DNA from: Pseudonocardiaceae bacterium
GTDB taxonomy: Bacteria; Actinomycetota; Actinomycetes; Mycobacteriales; Pseudonocardiaceae
Assembly (NCBI GenBank): GCA_009379815.1
Contig: WHSY01000047.1
Span: 1-35,559 of the forward strand
Reading direction: 5' to 3'
DNA: 35,559 nucleotides
Each line of letters opens with the position of its first letter. Position 1 is the first letter of the stretch. Positions 1 to 7,321 of the stretch are shown here, one piece after another. The position numbers and the translations under genes are program-made. The notes under the pieces were generated by a model, which was given only the letters and a program-made list of their open reading frames with translations, had not been told where the DNA came from and did not search any database.

Positions 1-61
1 CGGGCTGAAACCCAGGTCAGCAGCATGATCCACTTAGCCTACGTGGCATTGCCTCTCGGCG

Positions 62-1012
62 GATGGCGAGGTAACCGCACAGACCAAGGTCAGGAAGGTA
101 GCGGAGCTGTGGCTACGGGATATCGAGGACTCGGACCGCGCTATTCGTACCAAGGTCACCTATCGGGACGTGTGGACGCGCTGCCTGCTTCCTGCCGTGG
201 GAGAGTTGCGGATCGGTGACGTCCGGGTGTCCCGAGTGGACCGCATGATCAGGGACGTGCGCGAGCGCCGTGGAGCGGGCACTGCCCAGCATGCGCGCGT
301 GATCTTGGCCGGCGTGTTCGGCCTCGCGGTGCGGCACGATGCGATCGAGGCCAACCCGGTGCGGGAGCTGACCCCGTCGCGGCGCAAGAAGAACGGCCAT
401 GCCATCGAGCTGACGGAGGAAAGCCTTGCAGGGCTGCGCGAGCATCTGCAGCAGTCGGGCGGTGCGGTCAAGTACGACCTGGTGGACCTCGTTGATGCCC
501 TGTCCGGGCTCGGCTGCCGCATCGGCGAGCTGCTCGCGCTCGACTGGACGAAGATCGACGAAGCTACTGGCACGCTGAGCATCGAGGGCACCGTGATCCG
601 GGTACCCGCAGAGGGCCTGATCGTCCAGGACCATGCGAAGTCCAAGGCTGGTATGCGGACGATTGTGCCCCCGCGCTGGGTGATCGACCTGTTCCGGCAA
701 CGGCACGCGGTTGCCGTCGCGCCGTGGGTGTTCCCGACGACCAAGGCCACGTTGCGCGATCCGGACAACACTCGGGCTCGGCTGCGCGACGTTGTGCGGG
801 ACACGCCGTGGGAGGGACTCCACCCGCACGCCTTCAGGCACCTTGTCGCAACCCGGCTTGACCGTGCTGGGCTCTCGGCCCGCGAGATCGCGGACTACCT
901 GGGCCACGCGCGCATTTCCATGACACAGGACGTCTACATGGCACGCGGCACGGCAGGGGTTGCCGCATCGGCGGTGTTGGACCAACTCGGGCCACACGAA
1001 ACGACCGGGTAA
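62..1012 (+). pseudogene. int: Tyrosine recombinase (phage/AICE-type integrase), N-terminally broken
   Basis: Site-specific recombinase that would integrate and excise a mobile element. Integrase-like sequence can be read from about 62 (the DGEVT..VAELWL region of the core-binding domain) to the stop at 1010-1012, but that frame has stops at 26-28 and 35-37 and no start codon before GTG 170. A protein starting at 170 would be 280 aa. The catalytic domain looks complete (numbering from GTG 170): Arg117 in CRIGELLALDW, Lys157/159 in AKSKAGMRT, His220-x-x-Arg223, His246 in LGH, and Tyr256 in VYMAR. The N-terminal arm-binding domain is absent or lies outside the window. The gene points at the 3' end of tRNA-Arg, the usual layout of actinobacterial integrative elements. 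It could be a decayed remnant, or active with an unrecognised start. The family call is sure; the pseudogene call is moderate. Confidence 0.8.
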
Positions 1013-1013
1013 C

Positions 1014-1050
1014 GGGTGGGTCGATCTTGTGTCGCAGCAGCGACCAACCC
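1014..1050. terminator. Hairpin between integrase and tRNA-Arg (probable bidirectional terminator)
   Basis: GGGTGGGTCG (1014-1023) pairs with CGACCAACCC (1041-1050) with one mismatch. A nested perfect stem GTCGC-AGCA-GCGAC lies at 1031-1044. It starts just after the integrase stop and ends 17 nt before the tRNA 3' end, so it could stop transcripts from both sides. There is no clear U-tract, as is common in high-GC actinobacteria. Confidence 0.45.
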
Positions 1051-1067
1051 GCTCACCTGGGAAAAGG

Positions 1068-1140
1068 TGCCCCCGGCAGGACTCGAACCTGCGACCTGGA
1101 GATTAGAAGTCTCCTGCTCTATCCGCTGAGCTACGGGGGC
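1068..1140 (-). tRNA. tRNA-Arg (anticodon UCU)
   Basis: The minus strand reads as a 73-nt cloverleaf: acceptor GCCCCCG/CGGGGGC with discriminator A, D-arm containing AGCTCAGCGGATAGAGCA, anticodon stem GGAGA/TCTCC around the loop CTTCTAA (anticodon TCT), and T-arm GCAGGTTCGAGTCCTGC. The 3' CCA is not encoded. It decodes AGA, a rare codon in a GC-rich genome. Its 3' end faces the integrase, so it is the probable attachment site of the element whose integrase lies at the left edge. Confidence 0.97.
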
Positions 1141-1244
1141 CAGCGCGGTCGGGCTCACCGTAGCGAACTCCTGGATCGCGCCCCGCAGGATTGAAGGGTA
1201 CTGCCCGTGCGGCTCGATGGGCTGCCACGGCGGCGGCGCCGCCC

Positions 1245-1997
1245 TCAGTACCGCACCCCGATCTTGCGCCACCGGCGCCCGCTGGTTCCCGGCTCGGTGG
1301 GCCGGGCGGCCTGCTTGCTGCGGTAGACGATGTAGGGGCGCCACAGGAACCACAGCGGGTAGCTCCAGGCGTGCACGAGGCGGCTGAACGGCCACAGCAT
1401 CAGGATCGGCCACGCAATCACCGCGTGCAGCTGGTAGGTGAACGTCGCCGAGGAGATCGCCGCGACATCCGGTTGGAAGACGAAGAGGCTGCGGAACCAC
1501 GGGGCGACGGTCTGCCGGTAGTGGTGACCGGACCCGAGCAAATGGTCGCCGATCGTGACCACTGTCCCGTCGAGGACCACGACGAGCAGCAATATCAGCA
1601 CGACGTAGTCGACCAGGGCGGTGGTCGCCCGCACCCGCGGCACGAACAGCCGCCGCCACGCGAGGATGGCGATACCGATCAGGACGAGCACCGCCGCGAC
1701 CGCGCCGGCGATCGCGGCGAACCAGCGGTAAACCGACTCGGAGATGCCGAGCGCACGGGTCATCGACTCGGGGATGAGGATGCCCATGACATGGCCGACG
1801 ATGGCCGCGAACGTGGCGTAGTGAAACACCGGCGAGCCCCACTTCAGCAGCCGATGCTCCTGCAGTTGGGTGGAACGGCTGGTCCAGCCGAACTGGTCGT
1901 AGCGCCATCGCCAGATGTGACCGACGACGAAGATGCCCAGCGCCAGGTAGGGCAGCCCGACCCACAAGGACAGCTCGACCGCGCTCGCGTCGTGCAC
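1245..1997 (-). CDS. narI: Respiratory nitrate reductase, gamma subunit (NarI)
   Basis: Membrane cytochrome b subunit that takes electrons from quinol and passes them to NarH. The protein is 250 aa with five predicted membrane segments. Histidines that can serve the two b hemes are visible in HIWRWRY, in HYATFAAIVGH and in LHAVIAWP/RLVHAWS. The start is GTG at 1997, preceded by GGAGAGGTGACC and lying 2 nt after the narJ stop; a longer reading from 2081 would overlap narJ and add non-conserved residues. It is the last gene of a narGHJI-type order on the minus strand. NarI itself looks intact, but the upstream catalytic genes are broken, so it probably has no working partner unless narG exists elsewhere. 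Confidence 0.93.
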   Translation of the reverse strand: MHDASAVELSLWVGLPYLALGIFVVGHIWRWRYDQFGWTSRSTQLQEHRLLKWGSPVFHYATFAAIVGHVMGILIPESMTRALGISESVYRWFAAIAGAVAAVLVLIGIAILAWRRLFVPRVRATTALVDYVVLILLLVVVLDGTVVTIGDHLLGSGHHYRQTVAPWFRSLFVFQPDVAAISSATFTYQLHAVIAWPILMLWPFSRLVHAWSYPLWFLWRPYIVYRSKQAARPTEPGTSGRRWRKIGVRY

Positions 1998-1999
1998 GG

Positions 2000-2620
2000 T
2001 CACCTCTCCTGACCGGTCAGGTACCCGGGTGGGGCGAAGGGCTCGAGGCCGACCTCCTCGGTGGGTGGCCCAGTGTCCCATGCCTGGCGTACCAGGGCGA
2101 TCTCCCGGCGGCCCAGCCTCGGTTGCTGGGCGCGTACCGCCTCGATCACGTCCACGTACGGGGTGCCCGCCTGCTGCAACGCCCGGCGCAGCAGCTCCAG
2201 GTCGGCGCGATGGGCGCGCAGCAGCCCCTGCCCGTGGGAGGGCAGCGCCGCGAAGTCGAGCACCATCGGCAGGTAGTCGGGCAGCTCCTCGTCGGACGGC
2301 TCGAACCCGGCGGCGCGGTAGGCGGCCTTGAACGCGAGCATCGACATGCCGCGCTTACGGGTGTCGCCGTAGCGGTAGTAGGTCAGGTACAGCGCGCAAC
2401 GGCGACGCAGGTCGAACGTCTCGACGTAGTGCTGCGCGACCTCGGTGGGCGGCGTGGCCCGCAACCAGCCGAGGAAACGTGCGAACGCCTCCCTACCGGC
2501 CCGGGGAGAGGTGCCGGCCGCGACGGCGTCGAGGTGGTCGAGCCCCTCGAACAGCGCCATCGTCGGGTACTGCAGCAGCACCGAGGCGAGCTTGTACGGG
2601 TGGACGACATCGCCTCTCAC
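2000..2620 (-). CDS. narJ: Nitrate reductase assembly chaperone (NarJ)
   Basis: Cytoplasmic chaperone needed for insertion of the molybdenum cofactor into NarG and for membrane docking of NarGH. The protein is 206 aa. It starts with the family's LASVLLQYPT segment and carries the conserved helical region HYVETFDLRRRCALYLTYY...DTRKRG, followed by DYLPMVLDFAAL. The start is GTG at 2620, overlapping the narH stop (GTGA), which indicates translational coupling. The reading frame is intact. Its client NarG is almost entirely deleted here, so any present function would need another nitrate reductase. Confidence 0.93.
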   Translation of the reverse strand: MRGDVVHPYKLASVLLQYPTMALFEGLDHLDAVAAGTSPRAGREAFARFLGWLRATPPTEVAQHYVETFDLRRRCALYLTYYRYGDTRKRGMSMLAFKAAYRAAGFEPSDEELPDYLPMVLDFAALPSHGQGLLRAHRADLELLRRALQQAGTPYVDVIEAVRAQQPRLGRREIALVRQAWDTGPPTEEVGLEPFAPPGYLTGQER

Positions 2621-4246
2621 GGCCGGCCTTCCTCGCCGAACAGGTGTGGCGCGCTGCCGCGCCCGTTCCAGCCGAGCAGGTTGAAGTGCACCCGCCCGTC
2701 GTCGGCCCGGAAGGTGCGGCTGTCACCGGGTTGCCCGGCGGGGTGGAAGGAATCGACCGACCCGGGCGGCCCGGTGCCGCCCATGCCGGGGCCGCTCTCG
2801 GTGTCGAGGCTGCAGAACATCTGCTCGTGCTGGGCCGTGAGGCGGCCGGCATCCTCGGCGTGCGCCCGCGGGATGACGTAGCGCTCGTCGTACTTCGCGA
2901 TGGCCAGCAGCCGGTACAGGTCCTCGAGGTCGGCTGCGCCGGCGCCGACGGCGGCCGGAAGGTCGTCGCGAGGGTCGAGGTCGAGCTGCCGGGCGCGCAT
3001 GAACACGCGGATGGCGGCGAGCTTGCGCAGCACCGTCCGGACGGTCTCGGTGTCGCCCGCGGTGAACAGGTTGGCGAGGTACTCGACGAGGATGAGCAGC
3101 GCGTCGATGGTGGCGAAGACCTGGTCGGGGCCCTGCGCGTCGTAGCCGGCCGCGTCGACGACGTCGGCGACCGGTGACAGCGGCGGGATGTACCAGACCA
3201 TGGGCAGCGTCCGGTACTCCGGGTGCAGCGGCAGCGCGACCCGGTGACGTACCGCCAGCTCGTAGACCGGGGACGGGCGCGCGGCGTCGAGCCAGTCCTC
3301 GGGGATGCCCTCACGCCGGGCCGCATCCAGCACCGCCGGGTCGTGGGGGTCGAGGAAGACCGACAGCTGCGCCTCGTACAGGTCCTGCGGGTCGGGGGTC
3401 GCGGCCGCCTCCAGCACCGCGTCCGCGTCGTAGAGGAACAGGCCCAGGTAGCGCAGCCGCCCCACGCACGTCTCCGAGCAGATGGTCGGCTGGCCCGCCT
3501 CGATGCGCGGAAAGCAGAACGTGCACTTCTCGGCCTTTGCCGGTGCGGTGGTTGAAGTACACCTTCTTGTAGGGGCAGCCGGAGACGCAGAACCGCCATC
3601 CCCGGCAGCGGTCCTGGTCGACCAGCACGATGCCGTCCTCGGACCGCTTGTACATCGCGCCCGACGGGCAGGAGGCCACGCAGGACGGGTTCAAGCAGTG
3701 CTCGCAGATCCGCGGCAGGTAGAACATGAACACCTGCTCGAAGTCCATCTTGATCCGATTTTCGAGCCCGGCCAGGTCGGGGTCGGCCACCGCGTGCTGC
3801 GGCGCGCCGGCGAGGTCGTCCCAGTTGCTGCCCCACTGCATGTCCATGTCGCTCCCGGTCAGTGCCGAGATCGAGTGCGCGTTCGGGTTCCGCGTGCCGA
3901 GCGGGGCGTTGATCACCGTCTGGTAGTCGTAGGTCCAGGGATCGCCGTAGTCGTCGATGGAGGGAAGGTCGGGGTTGTAGAAGATGGTCAGCAGTTTGCG
4001 CAGCCGCCCGCCGGCCTTGAGCTTGAGCCGGCCCCTGCGGTCCAGTGTCCAGCCGCCGTTCCACTGCTGCTGGTCCTCGTAGCGCCGCGGGTAGCCGACA
4101 CCGGGCTTGGTCTCGACATTGTTGAAGTAGACGTACTCCGTGCCCGGACGGTTGGTCCACGTCTGCTTGCAGGTCACCGTGCAGGTGTGGCAGCCGATGC
4201 ACTTGTCGAGGTTCATCACCATCACCATCTGGGCCATCGGTCTCAT
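2617..4246 (-). pseudogene. narH: Nitrate reductase beta subunit (NarH), single-base frameshift
   Basis: Iron-sulfur electron-transfer subunit between NarI hemes and NarG. The N-terminal part reads from ATG 4246 (GGAGG six bases upstream) and carries CIGCHTCTVTC, CEHCLNPSC and CRGWRFCVSGC, where the Trp marks the [3Fe-4S] site. The frame then breaks: one extra base in the GG of GGCAAAGGCC (plus-strand CC at about 3534-3535) shifts it. The other frame continues exactly with CTFCFP..TICSETC and the NarH C-terminus to the stop at 2617. Removing that base restores a 542-aa protein, the normal actinobacterial NarH size. It is either a real mutation or a sequencing error; the neighbouring damage in narG favours real decay. 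Confidence 0.9.
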
Positions 4247-4259
4247 CGGCTACCTCCGT

Positions 4260-4555
4260 TCAGAACTGCACATCCTGCGACTTCCGGCGGATCACGGTGA
4301 TCTCATCGCGCTGGTTGCCGTCGGCCCGTGGTAGTTGAACGCGAAACTCAACTGGCCGTACCCGCCGATCATGTGGGTGGGCTTGACCACCAGCCGGGTC
4401 AGCGAGTTGTCCGAACCGCCGTGCGAGCCGGAGATCTCCGACTGCGGGGTCATCAGGTGCCGGTCCTTGGCGTGATACATGAACACGGTGCCCTCGGGCA
4501 TCCGGTGGGTGACCACTGCCCGGCAGGTCACCACGCCGTTGCGGTTGTACGCCTC
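4260..4555 (-). pseudogene. narG: Nitrate reductase alpha subunit (NarG), C-terminal remnant
   Basis: Only about the last 99 codons of this roughly 1,230-aa molybdoenzyme remain. Homology begins at EAYNRNGVV (near 4555) and includes MPEGTVFMYHAKDRH, the conserved HMIGGYGQLSFAFNYHGP and the tail NQRDEITVIRRKSQDVQF. A one-base deletion near 4316-4322 separates FNYHGPT from GNQRDE, so the tail is in another frame. Upstream of 4555 the frame continues to 4633 with no resemblance to NarG, so a deletion junction lies there. The molybdopterin-binding and catalytic domains are all absent. The remnant leads directly into narH (stop at 4260, narH start at 4246). Confidence 0.88.
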
Positions 4556-4628
4556 GGGCGCGCTCGCCGGGGCCACGGTCTGCCTGGGGACCCGGGCGCG
4601 TTGCGGGCATCGGGGCGCTGCATTAGGT

Positions 4629-4650
4629 TTCACACTGAGTTCACATTGAG
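4629..4650. promoter_or_regulatory. Tandem 11-mers upstream of the CoA-transferase genes
   Basis: TTCACACTGAG (4629-4639) is followed directly by TTCACATTGAG (4640-4650), differing at one base. The pair lies 37 nt before the pcaI start, in the short gap left by the narG deletion. An exact one-helical-turn tandem in a promoter position suggests a regulator site. There is no direct evidence of the protein that binds. Confidence 0.3.
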
Positions 4651-4686
4651 AACGAGGGTGCGCGATGCGAACGATGAGGTGATGAC

Positions 4687-5496
4687 GTGGCGGAGATCGT
4701 CGAGCTGGCCGACGGGGTCGCCGAGGTGGTGCGCGACGGTGACGAGGTGGCCATGGAGGGCTTCACTCACCTGATCCCGTTCGCCGCAGGTCACGAGGTG
4801 ATCCGCCAACACCGCCGCGACCTGACCCTCGTCCGGATGACACCCGACCTGATCTACGACCAGGTCATCGGGGCGGGATGCGCGGCCCGGCTGGTCTTCT
4901 CGTGGGGTGGCAACCCCGGGGTCGGATCACTGCACCGCTTCCGCGACGCCGTGCAGCACGGCTGGCCGCGGCCGCTGGAGATCGAGGAGCACAGCCACGC
5001 CGGGATGGCCAACCGCTACGCAGCGGGTGCCTCCGGGCTGCCGTTCGCGGTGCTGCGGGGTTACCGCGGTACCGACCTCCCGGCACAGACCGACACCATC
5101 AAGCCGATCACCTGCCCGTTCACCGGCGAGGAGCTGACTGCCGTGCCGGCGCTGAACCCGGACGTGGCGATCGTGCACGCGCAGCGCGCCGACCGCGCGG
5201 GCAACGTCCAGATGTGGGGCATCACCGGCATCCAGAAGGAGGCGGTGCTGTCCGCGTCGCGCTCGCTGGTCACCGTCGAGGAGGTCGTCGACGAGCTGAC
5301 CCCGCTGCCCGGTGCGGTCGTGCTGCCGACCTGGGTCGTCACCGCGGTGGCGGTCGCCCGCGGCGGCGCCGCGCCCTCCTACGCGCAGGGCTACTACGAC
5401 CGCGACAACAGCGCCTACCAGGAGTGGGACGCGATCAGCCGGGAACGCGACTCGTTCTCCGCGTGGCTCGACGGGGTCCGGAAGGTGGTCGCATGA
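4687..5496 (+). CDS. pcaI: CoA-transferase subunit A (3-oxoadipate CoA-transferase type, PcaI/CatI)
   Basis: Alpha subunit of a two-chain class I CoA-transferase. In the beta-ketoadipate pathway this enzyme moves CoA from succinyl-CoA to 3-oxoadipate. The protein is 269 aa and starts at GTG 4687 after GAGGTGATGAC. It has the N-terminal DGDEVAMEGFTHLIPFAAGHE region with the CoA-transferase glycine/threonine motif, EEHSHAGMANRYAAGASGLPF, and NPDVAIVHAQRADRAGN, typical of the CatI/IpdA branch. Its stop overlaps the pcaJ start (ATGA). The presence of pcaHGBC 12 kb downstream favours a 3-oxoadipate role. The same branch also holds IpdA, a steroid-ring CoA hydrolase subunit, so the exact substrate is not proven. 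Confidence 0.8.
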   Translation: MAEIVELADGVAEVVRDGDEVAMEGFTHLIPFAAGHEVIRQHRRDLTLVRMTPDLIYDQVIGAGCAARLVFSWGGNPGVGSLHRFRDAVQHGWPRPLEIEEHSHAGMANRYAAGASGLPFAVLRGYRGTDLPAQTDTIKPITCPFTGEELTAVPALNPDVAIVHAQRADRAGNVQMWGITGIQKEAVLSASRSLVTVEEVVDELTPLPGAVVLPTWVVTAVAVARGGAAPSYAQGYYDRDNSAYQEWDAISRERDSFSAWLDGVRKVVA

Positions 5497-6248
5497 GTGC
5501 TGGTACACAGTGGACCGCCGACGAGATGATGTCGGTGGCCGCGTCACGATCTCTCGTGGACGGTACCGCCTGCTTCGTCGGCATCGGGTTGCCCTCGCAG
5601 GCCGCCAACCTCGCCCGCCGCACCCACGCTCCGGGCCTGGTGCTGATCTACGAGTCCGGGACGCTGGGCGCCAAGCCCGACCGGCTGCCACTGTCCATCG
5701 GGGACGGCATCCTCGCCGAGACCGCGGACAGCGTGATCACCGTGCCGGAGGTGTTCAACTACTGGCTGCAGGCCGGGCGTATCCGCACCGGGTTCCTGTC
5801 CGGCGCCCAGCTCGACCGCCGCGGCAACATCAACACCACGGTGATCGGGGAGTACGGCGACCCGAAGGTTCGGCTGCCCGGATCGGGCGGCGCCCCCGAG
5901 ATCGCGGCCTCCTGCCAGGAGGTGACCATCGTGATGCGGCAGAGCCGGCGCAGCTTCGTCGACCGTCTCGACTTCATCACCTCGCTGGGCTTCGGCTCCG
6001 GTCCCGGCGACCGGGAGCGCTTCGGCCTGCGCGGCGGCGGCCCGCTGCACGTGATCACCGACCTCGGCGTGCTCGAGCCCGACCCGCAGGACCGCGAGCT
6101 CACCCTCACGGCGGTGCACCCCGGCGTGGAGCCCGAGCAGGCCGTCGAGGCCACCGGCTGGCCGCTGCGGGTGGCCGCCGAGCCGGCCCGCACGCCGCCA
6201 CCGACCGCCACCGAGCTCGACGTCCTGCGCCGTCTCACCACTTCGTGA
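5493..6248 (+). CDS. pcaJ: CoA-transferase subunit B (3-oxoadipate CoA-transferase type, PcaJ/CatJ)
   Basis: Beta subunit partner of the preceding gene; 251 aa, starting at ATG 5493 inside the pcaI stop. It shows FVGIGLPSQAANLARRTHAPGL and a YESG segment, the position of the catalytic glutamate (ENG/ESG) in class I CoA-transferases. Further on are GAQLDRRGNINTTVIG and LPGSGGAPEIAASC, both conserved in CatJ/IpdB-type chains. The stop codon TGA (6246-6248) is part of the first 40-nt palindrome, which probably ends the two-gene transcript. The CatJ/PcaJ versus IpdB choice is made from the pca neighbours, not from the sequence alone. Confidence 0.8.
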   Translation: MSAGTQWTADEMMSVAASRSLVDGTACFVGIGLPSQAANLARRTHAPGLVLIYESGTLGAKPDRLPLSIGDGILAETADSVITVPEVFNYWLQAGRIRTGFLSGAQLDRRGNINTTVIGEYGDPKVRLPGSGGAPEIAASCQEVTIVMRQSRRSFVDRLDFITSLGFGSGPGDRERFGLRGGGPLHVITDLGVLEPDPQDRELTLTAVHPGVEPEQAVEATGWPLRVAAEPARTPPPTATELDVLRRLTTS

Positions 6249-6284
6249 GTGGCGATGCGAGCCATGACTCGCATCGCCACTCAC
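6245..6284. repeat. 40-nt palindrome, copy 1 (perfect 17-bp stem)
   Basis: The left arm GTGAGTGGCGATGCGAG (6245-6261) and its exact complement (6268-6284) flank the 6-nt loop CCATGA. It includes the pcaJ stop codon. It is likely a terminator, and one of four related copies in this window (others at 21813, 34237 and 34746). Confidence 0.9.
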
Positions 6285-6330
6285 AGGGCGCTGGCCACGT
6301 CGCACCGTTCGGGCGCGCGTTCGCCCGGTT

Positions 6331-6344
6331 GTTCTTGTATGAAC
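6331..6344. promoter_or_regulatory. Candidate IclR-type operator upstream of the first regulator gene
   Basis: The inverted repeat GTTC-TTGTAT-GAAC lies 74 nt before the IclR start. Its size, spacing and half-sites resemble IclR-family operators (GTTCG..CGAAC type). The call is inferred from position and symmetry only; no clear promoter hexamers are seen. Confidence 0.35.
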
Positions 6345-6417
6345 GAGGTATCTCCGGGGAGGTAGAGCCATGGTGCTGGTTTCGCTCCCTCGAGATCGAC
6401 AGTGGTGAGGTCGGAAG

Positions 6418-7170
6418 ATGGTGTTGGAAGGCCGCAGATCGGTGCTGGGCCGGGCACTGAGGGTATTGGACTCTTTTACCGCCGACGCGTCGACACTCAC
6501 CCTGAGTGACATCAGCCGTCGCGCCGAATTGCCCGTCAGCACGACATTCCGCCTGGTGACCGAGCTCGCTGAATGGGGGGCTCTGGAGCGCAGCCCCAGT
6601 GGGACCTATCGGGTCGGGTTGCGCCTATGGGAGGTCGCGTCGCTCGCACCTCGGGCGGTGGGCGTTCGCCACATCGCACTCCCGTTCATCCAGGATCTCT
6701 ATGAGATCACGCATCACAGCGTGCATCTCGCGGTTCGTGAGGGTGACGAGCTGGTCTTCGTGGAGCGTCTCATAGGCCGTAACGCTCCAATTCGGCGACC
6801 GCGCATCGGTGGCAGGTACGCGTTGCACGCCACCGGCGTCGGGCTGGTGTTGCTTGCGCACGCACCGGCGGATCTGCAGGAGAGTGTGCTCTCCGCTCCG
6901 TTGCACGTCTTCACTCCGTACACCTACCGCACCGAGCGCGACCTGCGGAAGGCGTTGGCCGACGTGCGCCAGCGTGGCTACGCAGTCAGCGATCGTCAGG
7001 TCAACCCGGAGATGGTCGCGGTGGCAGCACCCGTACACGGTCACCGAAACGAGGTCATTGCCGCACTGTCCGTGGTCGTTCCGCATGAGGAGGCCGACCC
7101 GGCGAAGCTGTCCCAGCTGGTCCGAACCACGACCCGGGCCATCTCGCGCTCCTGCGGAGCGCCTCGGTGA
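6418..7170 (+). CDS. IclR-family transcriptional regulator
   Basis: A 250-aa ligand-responsive regulator. The N-terminal winged helix-turn-helix (about residues 9-65) reads VLGRALRVLDSF..LTLSDISRRAELPVSTTFRLV. The C-terminal IclR effector domain (about 75-245) includes THHSVHLAVREGDELVFVERL, GGRYALHATGVGLVLLAH and RQRGYAVSDRQVNPEMVAVAAPV. The start is ATG 6418 after GGTGAGG. It is followed, after a 151-nt gap, by the ABC transporter operon in the same direction. It probably controls the transporter and the following catabolic genes in response to the imported substrate or an intermediate. It is distinct from the PcaR-like regulator at 21046. Confidence 0.93.
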   Translation: MVLEGRRSVLGRALRVLDSFTADASTLTLSDISRRAELPVSTTFRLVTELAEWGALERSPSGTYRVGLRLWEVASLAPRAVGVRHIALPFIQDLYEITHHSVHLAVREGDELVFVERLIGRNAPIRRPRIGGRYALHATGVGLVLLAHAPADLQESVLSAPLHVFTPYTYRTERDLRKALADVRQRGYAVSDRQVNPEMVAVAAPVHGHRNEVIAALSVVVPHEEADPAKLSQLVRTTTRAISRSCGAPR

Positions 7171-7201
7171 CGGGTCCCGACGGCGAAGCGCTGCGCAGAT
7201 C

Positions 7202-7221
7202 CCGTCCTTTCCACTGGACGG
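7202..7221. terminator. Short hairpin between the IclR gene and the transporter operon
   Basis: CCGTCC (7202-7207) and GGACGG (7216-7221) enclose an 8-nt loop; a second CCCGG/CCGGG-rich symmetry follows directly. The 151-nt gap (7171-7321) must also hold any promoter for the transporter operon, but I see no convincing -35/-10 pair. The hairpin may be an attenuating terminator or an operator. Confidence 0.3.
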
Positions 7222-7321
7222 AAACCCGGGTTCCGGGCACTGGGTGGCGTTGGAGAGTGTCCGAGTCGAGCCAGCGCAGAGGATCACGGCGAATAGGCCC
7301 GTACTGCAGCGAGGAGGACCT

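Noticed and set aside
1998-2081. Longer NarI start at 2081
   Set aside because: It would overlap narJ by 82 bases and add unconserved residues; GTG 1997 has a good ribosome site.
3530-3540. Programmed frameshifting in narH
   Set aside because: GGCAAAGGCC is not a usual slippery site, narH is not known to need a shift, and the adjacent narG is clearly damaged; simple mutation or sequencing error is more likely.
4687-6248. Steroid-ring IpdAB as the CoA-transferase pair's identity
   Set aside because: No steroid catabolic genes are in the window while pcaHGBC is close; kept only as an alternative.
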